From positions 77,876 through 141,875 of the forward strand of contig JBQTIX010000024.1 in NCBI GenBank assembly GCA_052387695.1: a stretch of 64,000 bases of DNA. Direction: 5' to 3'. Origin of the DNA: Panacagrimonas sp052387695. Lineage in GTDB: Bacteria > Pseudomonadota > Gammaproteobacteria > Nevskiales > Nevskiaceae. Each line of letters begins with the position of its first letter. Position 1 is the first letter of the stretch. Shown here piece after piece: positions 51,166-59,575 of this stretch. The notes under the pieces were generated by a model. It did no database searches. It saw only the letters and a list, made by a program, of their open reading frames with translations, and had not been told where the DNA came from. The translations under genes and the position numbers were made by a program.

Positions 51166-53147
51166 CACTTGACCTCGTACTCGTCCTGCGATGACCGGCG
51201 CGTCGGCGGCGCCCTGCTGGGCTTGGGCGGGGTGATCTGGTTTTCCAGGGGCTTGCTCTTGTCGATCTCGACTTCACCACGTTGGAGTTTCACCGATGGC
51301 GGCGCTTCACCGTTCTTGACTTCAAACTCGTCCTGATCGAGATCCGGCAGGCCCCGGTCATACAGGCGGGCCAGCGCGAAGCGGCATTCGACGAGATATT
51401 TTTCGATCTGGAGTTTCTGCGCGCTCAGTTCATCGGACGCGAGCTTGCGCAACTGACGCGCACCTTCCGTACGTGCATCGGACAGGGGCTTGGCGAGCGA
51501 GCCGACACGCGCCTTGAGACTTTGCAGACGCTCCCAGGGGCCGTCGAAGCGGGCAGGGATCGCGCTCAGCTTCAACCGGGGCACCGGCGGACGCTGGAAT
51601 TGAACCTTGCGCGAATACTGGCCCGGAGTGGAGAGCGTCAAAGCGGGAGTCAGTTGCAGATCAATCTCCTCGACCGGCGGCCTCCAGTTGCGCTTGGCGC
51701 GGGCAAACTGCACCACCGGATCCACCGGAGAGCGCTCGGACTGACGGTAGTTCTGGTCCATCTGCTCGATCCGCGTTTTCCAGCCATCGAGGCTGCTGCT
51801 CAGCAGGCGCACGTCGCGATAATTCTTGAGCCGTTCGGCAAAACCGTGCTCGGCGATCAAGGTCTGCAGGTAGTAGGTTTCGGGCGCATCGGGCAGATCG
51901 CGCAGTTCCCACATCCAACCGCTTTCCGCATCATCGTCTCCGCGCACCATGGTCTCCACCATGCGTCCGCCGCGCACCGCGTCCAACGCCGCGACCGTTC
52001 GCTTGCGCGCGGTCTCGAGCCGTTCGGCCGCCTGCTCGTAGTACTGCACGGCCTGGGTGTGTGCGCCGAGCCGGTCGAGCGCAAAGGGAATGGCCAGCCA
52101 CGACTCCTGCACCGACGGATCCTGCGGGTCGCGATCGATCAACTCGGCCCAGGCCAGCAGCGCGCGACGCAGTCCATCTTCCTCGTCCACGGCGATCTTG
52201 GTCCGACGAAAGCTGCGCAAGCCGGCGCGATCGTAAGGATCGTCCAGATAGCCGCGGCGCAGCAGGGCGCCGAGCGCGGAAAAGCTTCGGAACGGATCGT
52301 TGCGCAGGGTCACTTCTTCAGATAGATCGGCTCGCGACTGGCGCTCGCCGCCCGGTGCGATCTCCGCCCAGCCGATCCCGAGCAGTGCGCGGTTGGCGTA
52401 AGGGCCTTCGCTGCGCACTCGCGCCAGGACCGGCTTGGCCGAAGCGCCGAGCTGGTTTTGCAGAAAATGCCAGCCGAGCGTCACGTTGGCTTTGTCGCGC
52501 AGCGCAACGCCGTTCTCGTCGATCGGCAGGAGCCGTCCAACCCTGTCCAGCGCGGTACGACCCAGCGCGGTGCGGCCGTCGTTGATCAGCGCCACGCCCA
52601 GGTTGTAGCGCAGGTAGCCCTCGTCGTCGTCGCGGCTATCGGACCCTTCCAGGATATCCACGGCCTCGTTGTAGCGGCCCTGCGCCATCAGTACGCGAGC
52701 GTACAGGTCGCTCCAGGCGGGCGTCAGTTTCTCGGGCAGTTTTTCGCGGGCGCGAAGCAGACTTGCGCGCGCCTCGTCGAGGTAGCCGCGCTCGTACTCG
52801 AACTCGGCGAGCCGCAGTCGCGCCTTGCCGGCAAGCAGGGGGTCGGCCGCCGATGCGGCGACGGTGCGGTAGATCGCCTCGGAGCGATCGCGCATGCCGT
52901 AGGACAGGTAGAACTCCGCCAACCCGGACCAGTATTCCGGGGCCGCCTCAAAATCGCCGTCCGATCCCGTCTGCACCTTGAGCAACTCGGACAGCGCCGA
53001 GTAGTAACGGTCGTAACCGCCCAGGAACAGAGCCGAGCGAACCTTTGGATCGTCCGCCGAGCCGGACGAGTAGGTGTCGGCCGCGCTCGCGGCGCCCGAG
53101 AAGGCCAGCAGCATCGAGAGAAGTGTGTACGGAGCGAGCTGTTTCAC
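51165..53147 (-). CDS. Periplasmic TPR-like protein, 660 residues
   Basis: A Sec signal (MKQLAPYTLLSMLLAFSGAASA) is followed by irregular helical repeats (FYLSYGMRDRSEAIYRTVAASAADPLLAGKARLRLAEFEYERGYLDEARASLLRAREKL; VLMAQGRYNEAVDILEGSD). The C-terminal ~150 residues contain a beta-like, Pro-rich region (LQLTPALTLSTPGQYSRKVQFQRPPVP) and a Lys-rich tail. It is probably a periplasmic adaptor. Start was set at GTG 53147, overlapping the preceding stop as GTGA with GGAG upstream; ATG 53162 would also be possible. Confidence 0.8.
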   Translation of the reverse strand: MKQLAPYTLLSMLLAFSGAASAADTYSSGSADDPKVRSALFLGGYDRYYSALSELLKVQTGSDGDFEAAPEYWSGLAEFYLSYGMRDRSEAIYRTVAASAADPLLAGKARLRLAEFEYERGYLDEARASLLRAREKLPEKLTPAWSDLYARVLMAQGRYNEAVDILEGSDSRDDDEGYLRYNLGVALINDGRTALGRTALDRVGRLLPIDENGVALRDKANVTLGWHFLQNQLGASAKPVLARVRSEGPYANRALLGIGWAEIAPGGERQSRADLSEEVTLRNDPFRSFSALGALLRRGYLDDPYDRAGLRSFRRTKIAVDEEDGLRRALLAWAELIDRDPQDPSVQESWLAIPFALDRLGAHTQAVQYYEQAAERLETARKRTVAALDAVRGGRMVETMVRGDDDAESGWMWELRDLPDAPETYYLQTLIAEHGFAERLKNYRDVRLLSSSLDGWKTRIEQMDQNYRQSERSPVDPVVQFARAKRNWRPPVEEIDLQLTPALTLSTPGQYSRKVQFQRPPVPRLKLSAIPARFDGPWERLQSLKARVGSLAKPLSDARTEGARQLRKLASDELSAQKLQIEKYLVECRFALARLYDRGLPDLDQDEFEVKNGEAPPSVKLQRGEVEIDKSKPLENQITPPKPSRAPPTRRSSQDEYEVK

Positions 53148-53731
53148 TGCTCCGTTCTCCATTCCTTCACCTGCATCATTGGATGCCGGCGTCGCTTGTT
53201 GGTCACGACTTGAAGCTCAACTTCGGCCGGGTCCACCGTCTTGTCGATGATTGCCTCGTGATTGCCGATCAGCGGCGGATCGCCTTCTTTTGCGTCCACG
53301 CGCTGACCCCGGAAATCGGCCTTGATGCGATGCGCGCCACGCTCGACGTTGACATGAACCAGCCTCTGCAGCGCGTTTTTTTTCAGCAACGCGCGGGAAT
53401 CGCGGTCGTCGTAGGTGTAGACCAGCGGTGCACCGTCATCGATCACTACGCGCACTTCCTGCAACAGGAACCCTTCGACGCTGTTGCTGATGTAGACCGA
53501 GAGGCGACTGTGCGGGGGATACAGGAATTCGTCCTCGGCCAGTTGTGCATCACGGTTGAACTGCACCAGTTCGTCCTTGAGCGTCTGCGTGGCCTGGTCG
53601 AAGGTGATCGCTTCCTCGTCCGGTGGCTGCGGCTCCGGCACCCCCTGCGCGTAGGCGACCGTCGCCGATAGGCAGAGGCCTGCAAGCGCGCAGAGTGTTC
53701 TCGAGGCCGCAAGGCCGGGGAAAAGGGACAT
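53144..53731 (-). CDS. Exported hypothetical protein, first gene of the Agl/Glt-like operon
   Basis: A 195-residue exported protein; a signal (LCALAGLCLSATVAYAQ) precedes an Ig- or jellyroll-like beta region: ELVQFNRDAQLAEDEFLYPPHSRLSVYISNSVEGFLLQEVRVVIDDGAPLVYTYDDRDSRALLKKNALQRLVHVNVERGAHRIKADFRG (selected blocks). No family was recognised, but the lone beta domain preceding TPR proteins is compatible with a periplasmic anchor. ATG 53731 or an upstream in-frame GTG (53746) begins it. The operon's promoter should lie in the 110-base gap to gloB. Confidence 0.75.
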   Translation of the reverse strand: MSLFPGLAASRTLCALAGLCLSATVAYAQGVPEPQPPDEEAITFDQATQTLKDELVQFNRDAQLAEDEFLYPPHSRLSVYISNSVEGFLLQEVRVVIDDGAPLVYTYDDRDSRALLKKNALQRLVHVNVERGAHRIKADFRGQRVDAKEGDPPLIGNHEAIIDKTVDPAEVELQVVTNKRRRHPMMQVKEWRTEQ

Positions 53732-53841
53732 CAGGGAGAGGTGCACCGAAATTAGGCGCGCGAGTTTAGCAAATGATTTTTCGCGTCGATGGGGGTTTGG
53801 TGCATGACTGACGGACGCGCAGTCTGGCCCGATACCTGGCG

Positions 53842-54678
53842 TCAAGGTGAGCTCGGGACGGCCGTGGTGGGTGGGCGATAGCTGTCTTTCCACTTGCGCA
53901 GCGCGCCGAATATTTCGGCTGTCGATCGCAAGGCCTCGCTGGCCTGGCGTTGTGCCGAGTCGCGCACCTCGCTGGCGGACGTGCGCAGGAACGGATTGAT
54001 CTGGCGTTCCAGCCCGATGGTACTGGGCAGTGTCGGGACCTTGGCCGCCCGCAAGGTCCGCACGCGATCGACATAATCGTTGAGCACCGGATTGCCGGGC
54101 TCGACGGCCAGCGCGAAGGCGAGGTTGGACGCCGTGTACTCGTGCGCGCAGCACACCAGGGTGTCGCCCGGCAGGACGGCAAGACGCGACAGCGAACAGT
54201 GCATCTGCTCGGCGGTACCCTCGAACAGGCGGCCGCAGCCGCCCGAGAACAGCGTGTCGCCGCACAGCAAGACCGGCGGTTCTCCGCCGTTTGCAGGGGA
54301 GTAGTAGGCGATATGTCCGAGGGTATGGCCCGGCACGTCCATCACCTCGAAGCGACGTCCGAGAACCTCCACCGAATCGCCATCGTCGTGCAGGACGCTG
54401 AGCGCCTGGATCGTAGCCTGTTCGCGGCGCGGGCCGTGAACCGGGATTTCCTTGCGCTGGTTCAGCAACGCTGCGAGCCCGCCGATGTGATCGGGATGAT
54501 GGTGAGTGATCAGCACCGCCACCAGCTTCAGGCGGTGGGCGGCCAGCGCGGCTTCCACCGGCGCGGCATCGCCCGGATCCACCACCACCGCCTCGTCGCC
54601 GCGCCGCAGCAGCCACAGGTAATTATCCTGAAAGGCCGGGACCGGGATCAGTTCGAAGCGGGGTTTATTGGTCGACAT
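53842..54678 (-). CDS. gloB: Hydroxyacylglutathione hydrolase (glyoxalase II)
   Basis: A 278-residue metallo-beta-lactamase-fold thioesterase converting S-lactoylglutathione to lactate and glutathione. THHHPDHIGG is the dinuclear metal motif, PGHTLGHIAYY, GDTLFSGGCGRLFEGTAEQMHCSL and CCAHEYTASNLAFALAVEPGN are glyoxalase II blocks. ATG 54678 has AAGGAA upstream and matches the family N-terminus. It faces away from the methyltransferase gene. Confidence 0.94.
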   Translation of the reverse strand: MSTNKPRFELIPVPAFQDNYLWLLRRGDEAVVVDPGDAAPVEAALAAHRLKLVAVLITHHHPDHIGGLAALLNQRKEIPVHGPRREQATIQALSVLHDDGDSVEVLGRRFEVMDVPGHTLGHIAYYSPANGGEPPVLLCGDTLFSGGCGRLFEGTAEQMHCSLSRLAVLPGDTLVCCAHEYTASNLAFALAVEPGNPVLNDYVDRVRTLRAAKVPTLPSTIGLERQINPFLRTSASEVRDSAQRQASEALRSTAEIFGALRKWKDSYRPPTTAVPSSP

Positions 54679-54762
54679 CGGTGTTCCTTGCACAGTTCCG
54701 GACGCGGATCATAGCCGCGGCTGGTTAGAATCCGCGTCCATGTCCAGACCCTTGAGGCCCCG

Positions 54763-55533
54763 ATGAGTTCCTGGCGCCCGCCACGCGGAGGGCAACCGTT
54801 TTCGCGCTACGCGCTCGCGCTGTGGCTGCGCTCGCCCCGTGGACGCAGGCTGCTGGCTATCGAAGAAAGGGAGTTGGGACGCGTCCTGCCCGGAGTTTTC
54901 GGCCGGCACGTGTTGCAGATCGGTTGCTGGGGCCGGAGCGACCAGTTGCTCAAATCCTGCGAGACCCTGCATCACGCGGTGATCGGCACGGTGGCGGATT
55001 TCGGTGCGACCGCGGTGGCGCAGCCCGAGCAACTGCCGTTGATGACGCGGTCGGTGGACGCGGTGCTGCTGCCGCATACGCTGGAATTCACCCGCTCGCC
55101 GCACAACCTGCTGCGCGAGGTCGATCGCGTGTTGAGCGACCGCGGCCGCTTGTTCGTCCTGGGCTTCAATCCCTGGGGCCTGTGGGGCCTGCGTCAGCGT
55201 GTCGGGCTGCGCTATCGGGCGTTTCCGGGTGGCGCGCGCTTTTACGGCGTCGGCCGGCTGTGCGACTGGCTGGAACTGCTGGACTTCGAGGTCACCGAGG
55301 TGCGGCGTTTCGGTGTGGGGTTCCCGTGGACCGATCCGCGCTCCGACGGCGAGGCCTGGAGCCTGGGGGGGCTCGGCGCGTCGGTTGCGGAGGGTTACAT
55401 GGTGGTGGCCAAGAAGCGCGTTCTGCCTGTCAACTTCGTCGGCCGCACGGCGCGCGCGCAGATCCGCCCGCTGGTGGGTGTGGCGATGCCCACCGCGCGA
55501 CGCGCCTCGAACCACCCCGCCGCCTCTGCATGA
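54763..55533 (+). CDS. Class I SAM-dependent methyltransferase
   Basis: A 256-residue methyltransferase. VLQIGCWGRSDQLL is the SAM-binding loop, LPLMTRSVDAVLLPHTLEFTRSPHNLLREVDRVLSDRGRLFVLGFNP is the central Rossmann block with an ubiE-like layout. Family members next to gloB and rnhA are widespread in gammaproteobacteria and sit in the same order here, target unknown. Its stop overlaps rnhA (ATGA). Confidence 0.88.
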   Translation: MSSWRPPRGGQPFSRYALALWLRSPRGRRLLAIEERELGRVLPGVFGRHVLQIGCWGRSDQLLKSCETLHHAVIGTVADFGATAVAQPEQLPLMTRSVDAVLLPHTLEFTRSPHNLLREVDRVLSDRGRLFVLGFNPWGLWGLRQRVGLRYRAFPGGARFYGVGRLCDWLELLDFEVTEVRRFGVGFPWTDPRSDGEAWSLGGLGASVAEGYMVVAKKRVLPVNFVGRTARAQIRPLVGVAMPTARRASNHPAASA

Positions 55534-55985
55534 AATCCGTCATCGCTTACACGGACGGGGCCTGCAAGGGCAATCCCGGGCCCGGTGGCTGGGGCGCGCT
55601 GCTGCGATGGAACGACCACGAGAAGCGGCTGTGCGGCGGCGAGCCGCTCACCACCAACAATCGCATGGAGATGATGGCCGCGATCCAGGCTCTGGAATCG
55701 CTGCGCGAACACTGCACGATCGCGCTGCACACCGACTCGACCTACGTCATGAAGGGCATCACCGAGTGGATGCCGGGCTGGAAGCGCAAGAGCTGGCGCA
55801 CCGCCGACGGCAAGCCGGTGAAAAATGTGGATCTCTGGCAGCGGCTGGACGCAGCGCGATTGCGGCACACGGTCGAGTGGCGCTGGGTCAAGGGTCACGC
55901 CGGCGACCCCGGCAACGAGGCCGCAGACCGGCTGGCGAACGAGGGCATCGGCAAGACGACGGCGGTCATCGAGCCTCAAAGCTGA
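55530..55985 (+). CDS. rnhA: Ribonuclease HI
   Basis: A 151-residue RNase HI degrading RNA in RNA-DNA hybrids. YTDGACKGNPGPGGWG supplies the first Asp, NNRMEMMA the Glu, TDSTYVMKGI the second Asp, VKGHAGDPGNEAADRLA the His and last Asp. The basic helix region (GWKRKSWRTADGKPVKN) is present. It overlaps the methyltransferase and runs 20 bases into the opposing TonB gene. Confidence 0.95.
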   Translation: MKSVIAYTDGACKGNPGPGGWGALLRWNDHEKRLCGGEPLTTNNRMEMMAAIQALESLREHCTIALHTDSTYVMKGITEWMPGWKRKSWRTADGKPVKNVDLWQRLDAARLRHTVEWRWVKGHAGDPGNEAADRLANEGIGKTTAVIEPQS

Positions 55986-56703
55986 CCGGCTGATCGATCA
56001 CGATGATGCGCTGCCCCGGGCAGGCCGAGTCGGGGACTTTTCCGAAATTCCGGATTCGACGCATCACGTCGGTCGCTTCCTGGTCGAGACGCGGCGAGCC
56101 CGAGCTGCGCAGCAGCGGCGCATCCAGCACCACGCCACCGCGGTTCATGCTCAGGCGCACGTAAACCGTCCCGCGCTCACCGAGCTGGCGTGATTGCGCG
56201 GGATACTGCTGCGCCGAGCCGATGATGCGTGCAACCTGGTTCAGCCAGCCGTACGGGATCGGCACGCAATCCGGCCTCTGGCTTCCCTTCATGCCGCTGG
56301 AAGCCGCCATCGCGGTTGTCGCCGCAGACTCGATCGCCGGCGGGGCAGGTATTGCGACCGCGGGATCGGGCTCGGTCAAGGATTCGATGGGCGATTCGGG
56401 CGCTGCCGTGCTTGGGGTGAGGACCGGGATCGTCGGCCGGGCTTGACGGGGGCTGGCCTCGTGCAGCGGGGGTTGCGCCGCGAGTCGTGAGGCCGGGGCG
56501 GATGCGAGCGCGAGCAGGCTGACGACCGCGGTCTCCGCCGGCAGCGGAGCATCGCGCAGCCGCGGTTGCAGGATCAGCAGAGCCAGCACCAGGAGGTGCA
56601 GCAGGATCGTGATCACCAGGCCGGTCGAGCGCGCCCGACCGGAAATCCCCTGCGGCCGGTAGCCTGAAGGAGTCGTCTCGTCGGATAAGTTTGCGCGGGT
56701 CAT
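55966..56703 (-). CDS. TonB-like energy transducer (orphan)
   Basis: A 245-residue protein with a cytoplasmic start, a single helix (TGLVITILLHLLVLALLIL), a Pro/Ala-rich linker and a C-terminal TonB domain (GTVYVRLSMNRGGVVLDAPLLRSSGSPRLDQEATDVMRRI). Two linker Cys are CVPIPYGWL and SACPGQRI. No exbB or exbD is adjacent. Start ATG 56703 is 20 bases before the convergent rnhA stop at the other end. It could use ExbB/D from either locus above. Confidence 0.85.
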   Translation of the reverse strand: MTRANLSDETTPSGYRPQGISGRARSTGLVITILLHLLVLALLILQPRLRDAPLPAETAVVSLLALASAPASRLAAQPPLHEASPRQARPTIPVLTPSTAAPESPIESLTEPDPAVAIPAPPAIESAATTAMAASSGMKGSQRPDCVPIPYGWLNQVARIIGSAQQYPAQSRQLGERGTVYVRLSMNRGGVVLDAPLLRSSGSPRLDQEATDVMRRIRNFGKVPDSACPGQRIIVIDQPVSFEAR

Positions 56704-56778
56704 GCGGCGGCCTAGCAGCATATATGCCGGGATGTGTACCCTTCGGCGTCCTGTCCTGAATCCCGTTCCCCGCCGCAC

Positions 56779-57510
56779 ATGCGACAAATCGTCCTCGACA
56801 CCGAAACCACCGGCCTCGCCGTCGAACAGCGGCACCGGATCATTGAGGTCGGCTGCGTCGAGCTGGTCAACCGCCGGCCGACCGGCAACAGCTTTCACCG
56901 CTATGTGAATCCGGAACGCCCGGTCGACGAGGGTGCGGTGCGGGTCCACGGCATCACCGATGCATTTCTTGCCGACAAGCCCCGATTTGCGGATATCGCC
57001 AAAGATCTGTGGGACTGGTTCTCCGGCGATGAGCTGATCATCCACAACGCACCCTTCGACCTGGGCTTCCTCGATGCCGAATTCGCCCGCCTCAGCCTGG
57101 GCAAGCCACTGGCGCAGGTCTGTGCGATCACCGATACCGTGACGATGGCACGCAAGCTCCATCCCGGTCAGAAGGCCAGCCTCGATGCGCTGTGCCGGCG
57201 CTACAACGTCGACAACTCCAATCGCGAGCTTCACGGCGCCCTGCTCGACGCCCGGCTGCTGGCGGATGTCTACCTGGCCATGACGGGAGGACAGTCGGCT
57301 CTGCTGCTGGATGCGGCCGCAGGCAGCGCCAGCGGTGCGCCGTTCTCGTGGGCGCAGCAGCTATGTTCCAGCGACCGTGCGACGCTCGTGCTGGAGCCGT
57401 CCGCGACGGAGATGAGCGCGCACGTCGATCGACTCAAGGCGATCGCCAAGAAGGGCAAGCTGGTGTGGGTGCAGGATTTAACCGATGCACCGGCCCAAAT
57501 GGGGCGATAG
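56779..57510 (+). CDS. dnaQ: DNA polymerase III epsilon subunit DnaQ
   Basis: A 243-residue 3'-5' proofreading exonuclease. Exo I is LDTETTGL, Exo II HNAPFDLGFLDAEF, Exo III HGALLDARLLADVYLAMTGGQ with the catalytic His and Asp. The C-terminal tail is longer than in some families and would bind the alpha subunit. rnhA-dnaQ are adjacent in many gammaproteobacteria, usually divergent; here a tonB gene sits between. ATG 56779 matches the family start. Confidence 0.94.
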   Translation: MRQIVLDTETTGLAVEQRHRIIEVGCVELVNRRPTGNSFHRYVNPERPVDEGAVRVHGITDAFLADKPRFADIAKDLWDWFSGDELIIHNAPFDLGFLDAEFARLSLGKPLAQVCAITDTVTMARKLHPGQKASLDALCRRYNVDNSNRELHGALLDARLLADVYLAMTGGQSALLLDAAAGSASGAPFSWAQQLCSSDRATLVLEPSATEMSAHVDRLKAIAKKGKLVWVQDLTDAPAQMGR

Positions 57511-57523
57511 GTTGGTGCAGGTC

Positions 57524-57557
57524 GACTCAAGCCCGCGTGCTTTTCGCGGGCGGAGCC
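57524..57557. repeat. Hairpin repeat D, copy 1
   Basis: CCCGCG (57532-57537) and CGCGGG (57545-57550) pair around a 7-base loop. The flanks CTCAAG and GGAGCC are shared with 63672-63707. It sits just past the dnaQ stop, without a T tract. Confidence 0.45.
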
Positions 57558-57581
57558 GGCGGTTGACTGCGCGTGCATTCT

Positions 57582-58529
57582 TCAGCGTCGCGCCATCGCC
57601 GAGATCACTTCGAAGTAAGGCGGCCGCGCCTCGCGCGACGATACGCGGCATTCGACCACGTTCAGACCGGCGGCGATCAGCAGCGCATGGAGCTGCTCGG
57701 GTGTTTGCCCGAGATTGACGTGGTCGTAGGCACGCTGCGTTTCCTCGTGCTGATGATGGCCCAGTGCTGCCAGCACCAGCCGTCCGCCGCGCCGCAGCAG
57801 TCGTGCAGCCTCGCCCAGCAGGCGCCCGGGATCGTGGCTGAAGCTGAGCGCATGCATGGCAAAGACATGGTCGAAGCTGGCATCGGCGAACGGCAGGCGA
57901 TGCATGTCGAGCTCGTGGAAGCTGACGTTGGGAGACCCGGCCAGCCGCCGCCGCGCGGCCGCGATCACCGCGCCGCTGATGTCCACGCAACTGACGCTAC
58001 GGGCGTGCGAGGCAATCAGTTCGGCAAACACGCCGTCACCGGAGGCGAGATCGAGCACATCGCCGAGTTCGAGCAGGGTCATCAAGGCCCGCGAGGTCGC
58101 TTCCCAGCTTCGTCCAGGCGAGTAATAAAGCTCCATGCGCCCGGCGACCGACTCGGCCCAGGTCTGGCCGAGATGACGCCGTCTTACCACCTCGCCGGCA
58201 CGCTCGCGATCCAGGCGCAGCTGAGGATCGTCGAGGCGGTCTCGCAGCAGGTTCCAGAGGGTGCCGGCGAGTTCCGGCGCCTGGTCCGAACAGGAGTAAA
58301 GCGCTGCACCGTTGCCGCGCTCGTCCCGCACCAGTCCCGCGCGCTTGAGGCGCGACAGGTGTGTCGATACGCGGCTCTGGGCAAGGCCGGTGATCTCGGT
58401 CAACTCGGCAACCGACAGGGCTTGCGCTTCAAGCAACAGCAATAACCGGACGCGGCTGGCGTCGGAGAGCAGGCGGCAGACCTCGGTGCCGATATCGATC
58501 GAGAGACTGGGCGTGCGAGGTGTCGTCAT
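57582..58529 (-). CDS. ArsR-family regulator fused to a SAM methyltransferase
   Basis: A 315-residue two-domain protein. Residues 1-~95 form an ArsR winged helix (LLSDASRVRLLLLLEAQALSVAELTEITGLAQSRVSTHLSRLKRAGLVRDERGNGAALYSC), and ~130-300 a class I methyltransferase (LDLASGDGVFAELIASHARSVSCVDIS, HDPGRLLGEAARLLRRGGRLVLAAL). Metal-binding Cys pairs typical of ArsR are not visible. In other bacteria such fusions sit beside methionine-cycle genes and respond to S-adenosylhomocysteine; here none is adjacent. Good ribosome context is not clear. Confidence 0.82.
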   Translation of the reverse strand: MTTPRTPSLSIDIGTEVCRLLSDASRVRLLLLLEAQALSVAELTEITGLAQSRVSTHLSRLKRAGLVRDERGNGAALYSCSDQAPELAGTLWNLLRDRLDDPQLRLDRERAGEVVRRRHLGQTWAESVAGRMELYYSPGRSWEATSRALMTLLELGDVLDLASGDGVFAELIASHARSVSCVDISGAVIAAARRRLAGSPNVSFHELDMHRLPFADASFDHVFAMHALSFSHDPGRLLGEAARLLRRGGRLVLAALGHHQHEETQRAYDHVNLGQTPEQLHALLIAAGLNVVECRVSSREARPPYFEVISAMARR

Positions 58530-58595
58530 CCGGTGCGGGGGTGGAAAACAACGCCGCCGGCACGGGGCCGGCGGCTGGGTGCTGCAAGAACCTGA

Positions 58596-59369
58596 CTACT
58601 TTTTCTTGGGTGGCATCGTGCTCTGCGGCACGGCCGTATCGGAGGGTCCGGCGGCTGCATCGCTGTCCGACTTGGGCGTTACCCTGGCAGCCGTCTTGGC
58701 CTTGCTGGCAGCGCGCGCGGCGCGTGATTCCGGTGAAGGCTTGGCCGTCACCGCTTTCTTCAGCGCAGGAGGAACCGCAACCTCCATGACCGTTTCGATC
58801 CCTTTCTCGACGGACTCCTTGACCGACTGGGTGACCTCCTTGGCCTTGGCTTTGCCCTTCTTGATCGCGGCCTTGCCTTTCTTCTCCGCGTAGGCGAGCT
58901 CCTTCTCCAGCGACTTGCGCGCGTCCGCGGCGGTCTTGACCGCCGTCTTCTGCGCCTTGGCTGCGCGCTTCTTGACCTCCTGCATCGCCTTTTGCGCAGG
59001 TTCTACCGCCTGGGTCAGCGCCTTGGAACTGAGCGGGCCGCCGGCCGACACCAGCCGGGCGAGTTCGGCGCGGGTGTCTGCGATGATCGTCAGCGATTCG
59101 CGAGCGTGGGCGATGACCTTGCTCACGGTGTCCTGCATCAGATCGAGTTGCTCGGTTGCGACATCCTTGATGCTGCTGCCTTTCTTGGCGCCCTTGAGTG
59201 AGGCGACGGCACCTTTGTAGTAGTCGTTGAGGGCCTTTAGCTCCTGGTCGGCCAGCTTCTGGATGCCCTGGTAGACGATCCGGTTGGCGTTGACCACGAC
59301 GTCCAGCGAGTCGCGTCCAAGCTTGTCGATACGTGCTTTGAATTGTTCGAGTCGGTCTTTGGCCGCCAT
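58596..59369 (-). CDS. Phasin-family protein with Lys/Ala-rich tail
   Basis: A 257-residue protein. Residues ~1-110 form a helical phasin-like domain (AKDRLEQFKARIDKLGRDSLDVVVNANRIVYQGIQKLADQELKALNDYYKGAVASLKG) that coats polyhydroxyalkanoate granules, followed by a coiled region and a C-terminal half of Lys/Ala repeats (AYAEKKGKAAIKKGKAKAKE) with histone-H1-like character ending in PPKKK. It may link granules to DNA. A clear promoter with a palindrome over the -35 is at 59412-59454. Divergent from fadB. Confidence 0.82.
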   Translation of the reverse strand: MAAKDRLEQFKARIDKLGRDSLDVVVNANRIVYQGIQKLADQELKALNDYYKGAVASLKGAKKGSSIKDVATEQLDLMQDTVSKVIAHARESLTIIADTRAELARLVSAGGPLSSKALTQAVEPAQKAMQEVKKRAAKAQKTAVKTAADARKSLEKELAYAEKKGKAAIKKGKAKAKEVTQSVKESVEKGIETVMEVAVPPALKKAVTAKPSPESRAARAASKAKTAARVTPKSDSDAAAGPSDTAVPQSTMPPKKK

Positions 59370-59411
59370 GGCACTCTCCCTCGTTGATGAGTTATGGAAA
59401 CATCCGGCCCG

Positions 59412-59454
59412 AGAATATGCAGCACCTGAAGTGACTGTCAAACAGAGGTTTTTG
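59412..59454 (-). promoter_or_regulatory. Phasin promoter with fatty-acid-repressor-like palindrome
   Basis: On the minus strand TTGACA (59441-59436), 18 bases, TATTCT (59417-59412). The -35 overlaps CAAAC-AGAG-GTTTTTG (59439-59454), close to the PsrA-type half-site pattern CAAAC...GTTTG with a four-base gap. Position between phasin and fadB suggests one regulator for both. Match is partial. Confidence 0.45.
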
Positions 59455-59575
59455 CCGCCGAAGCCCATCGGTTTACGGCCTTCGACACGCAGGGCTATGA
59501 TCGCGGCCCCTTGGTCCGGCGCGGCGGGGACGCGCATCAGAGACCATCTTTTTTACAGCGGAGGGCCGTTGCGCC

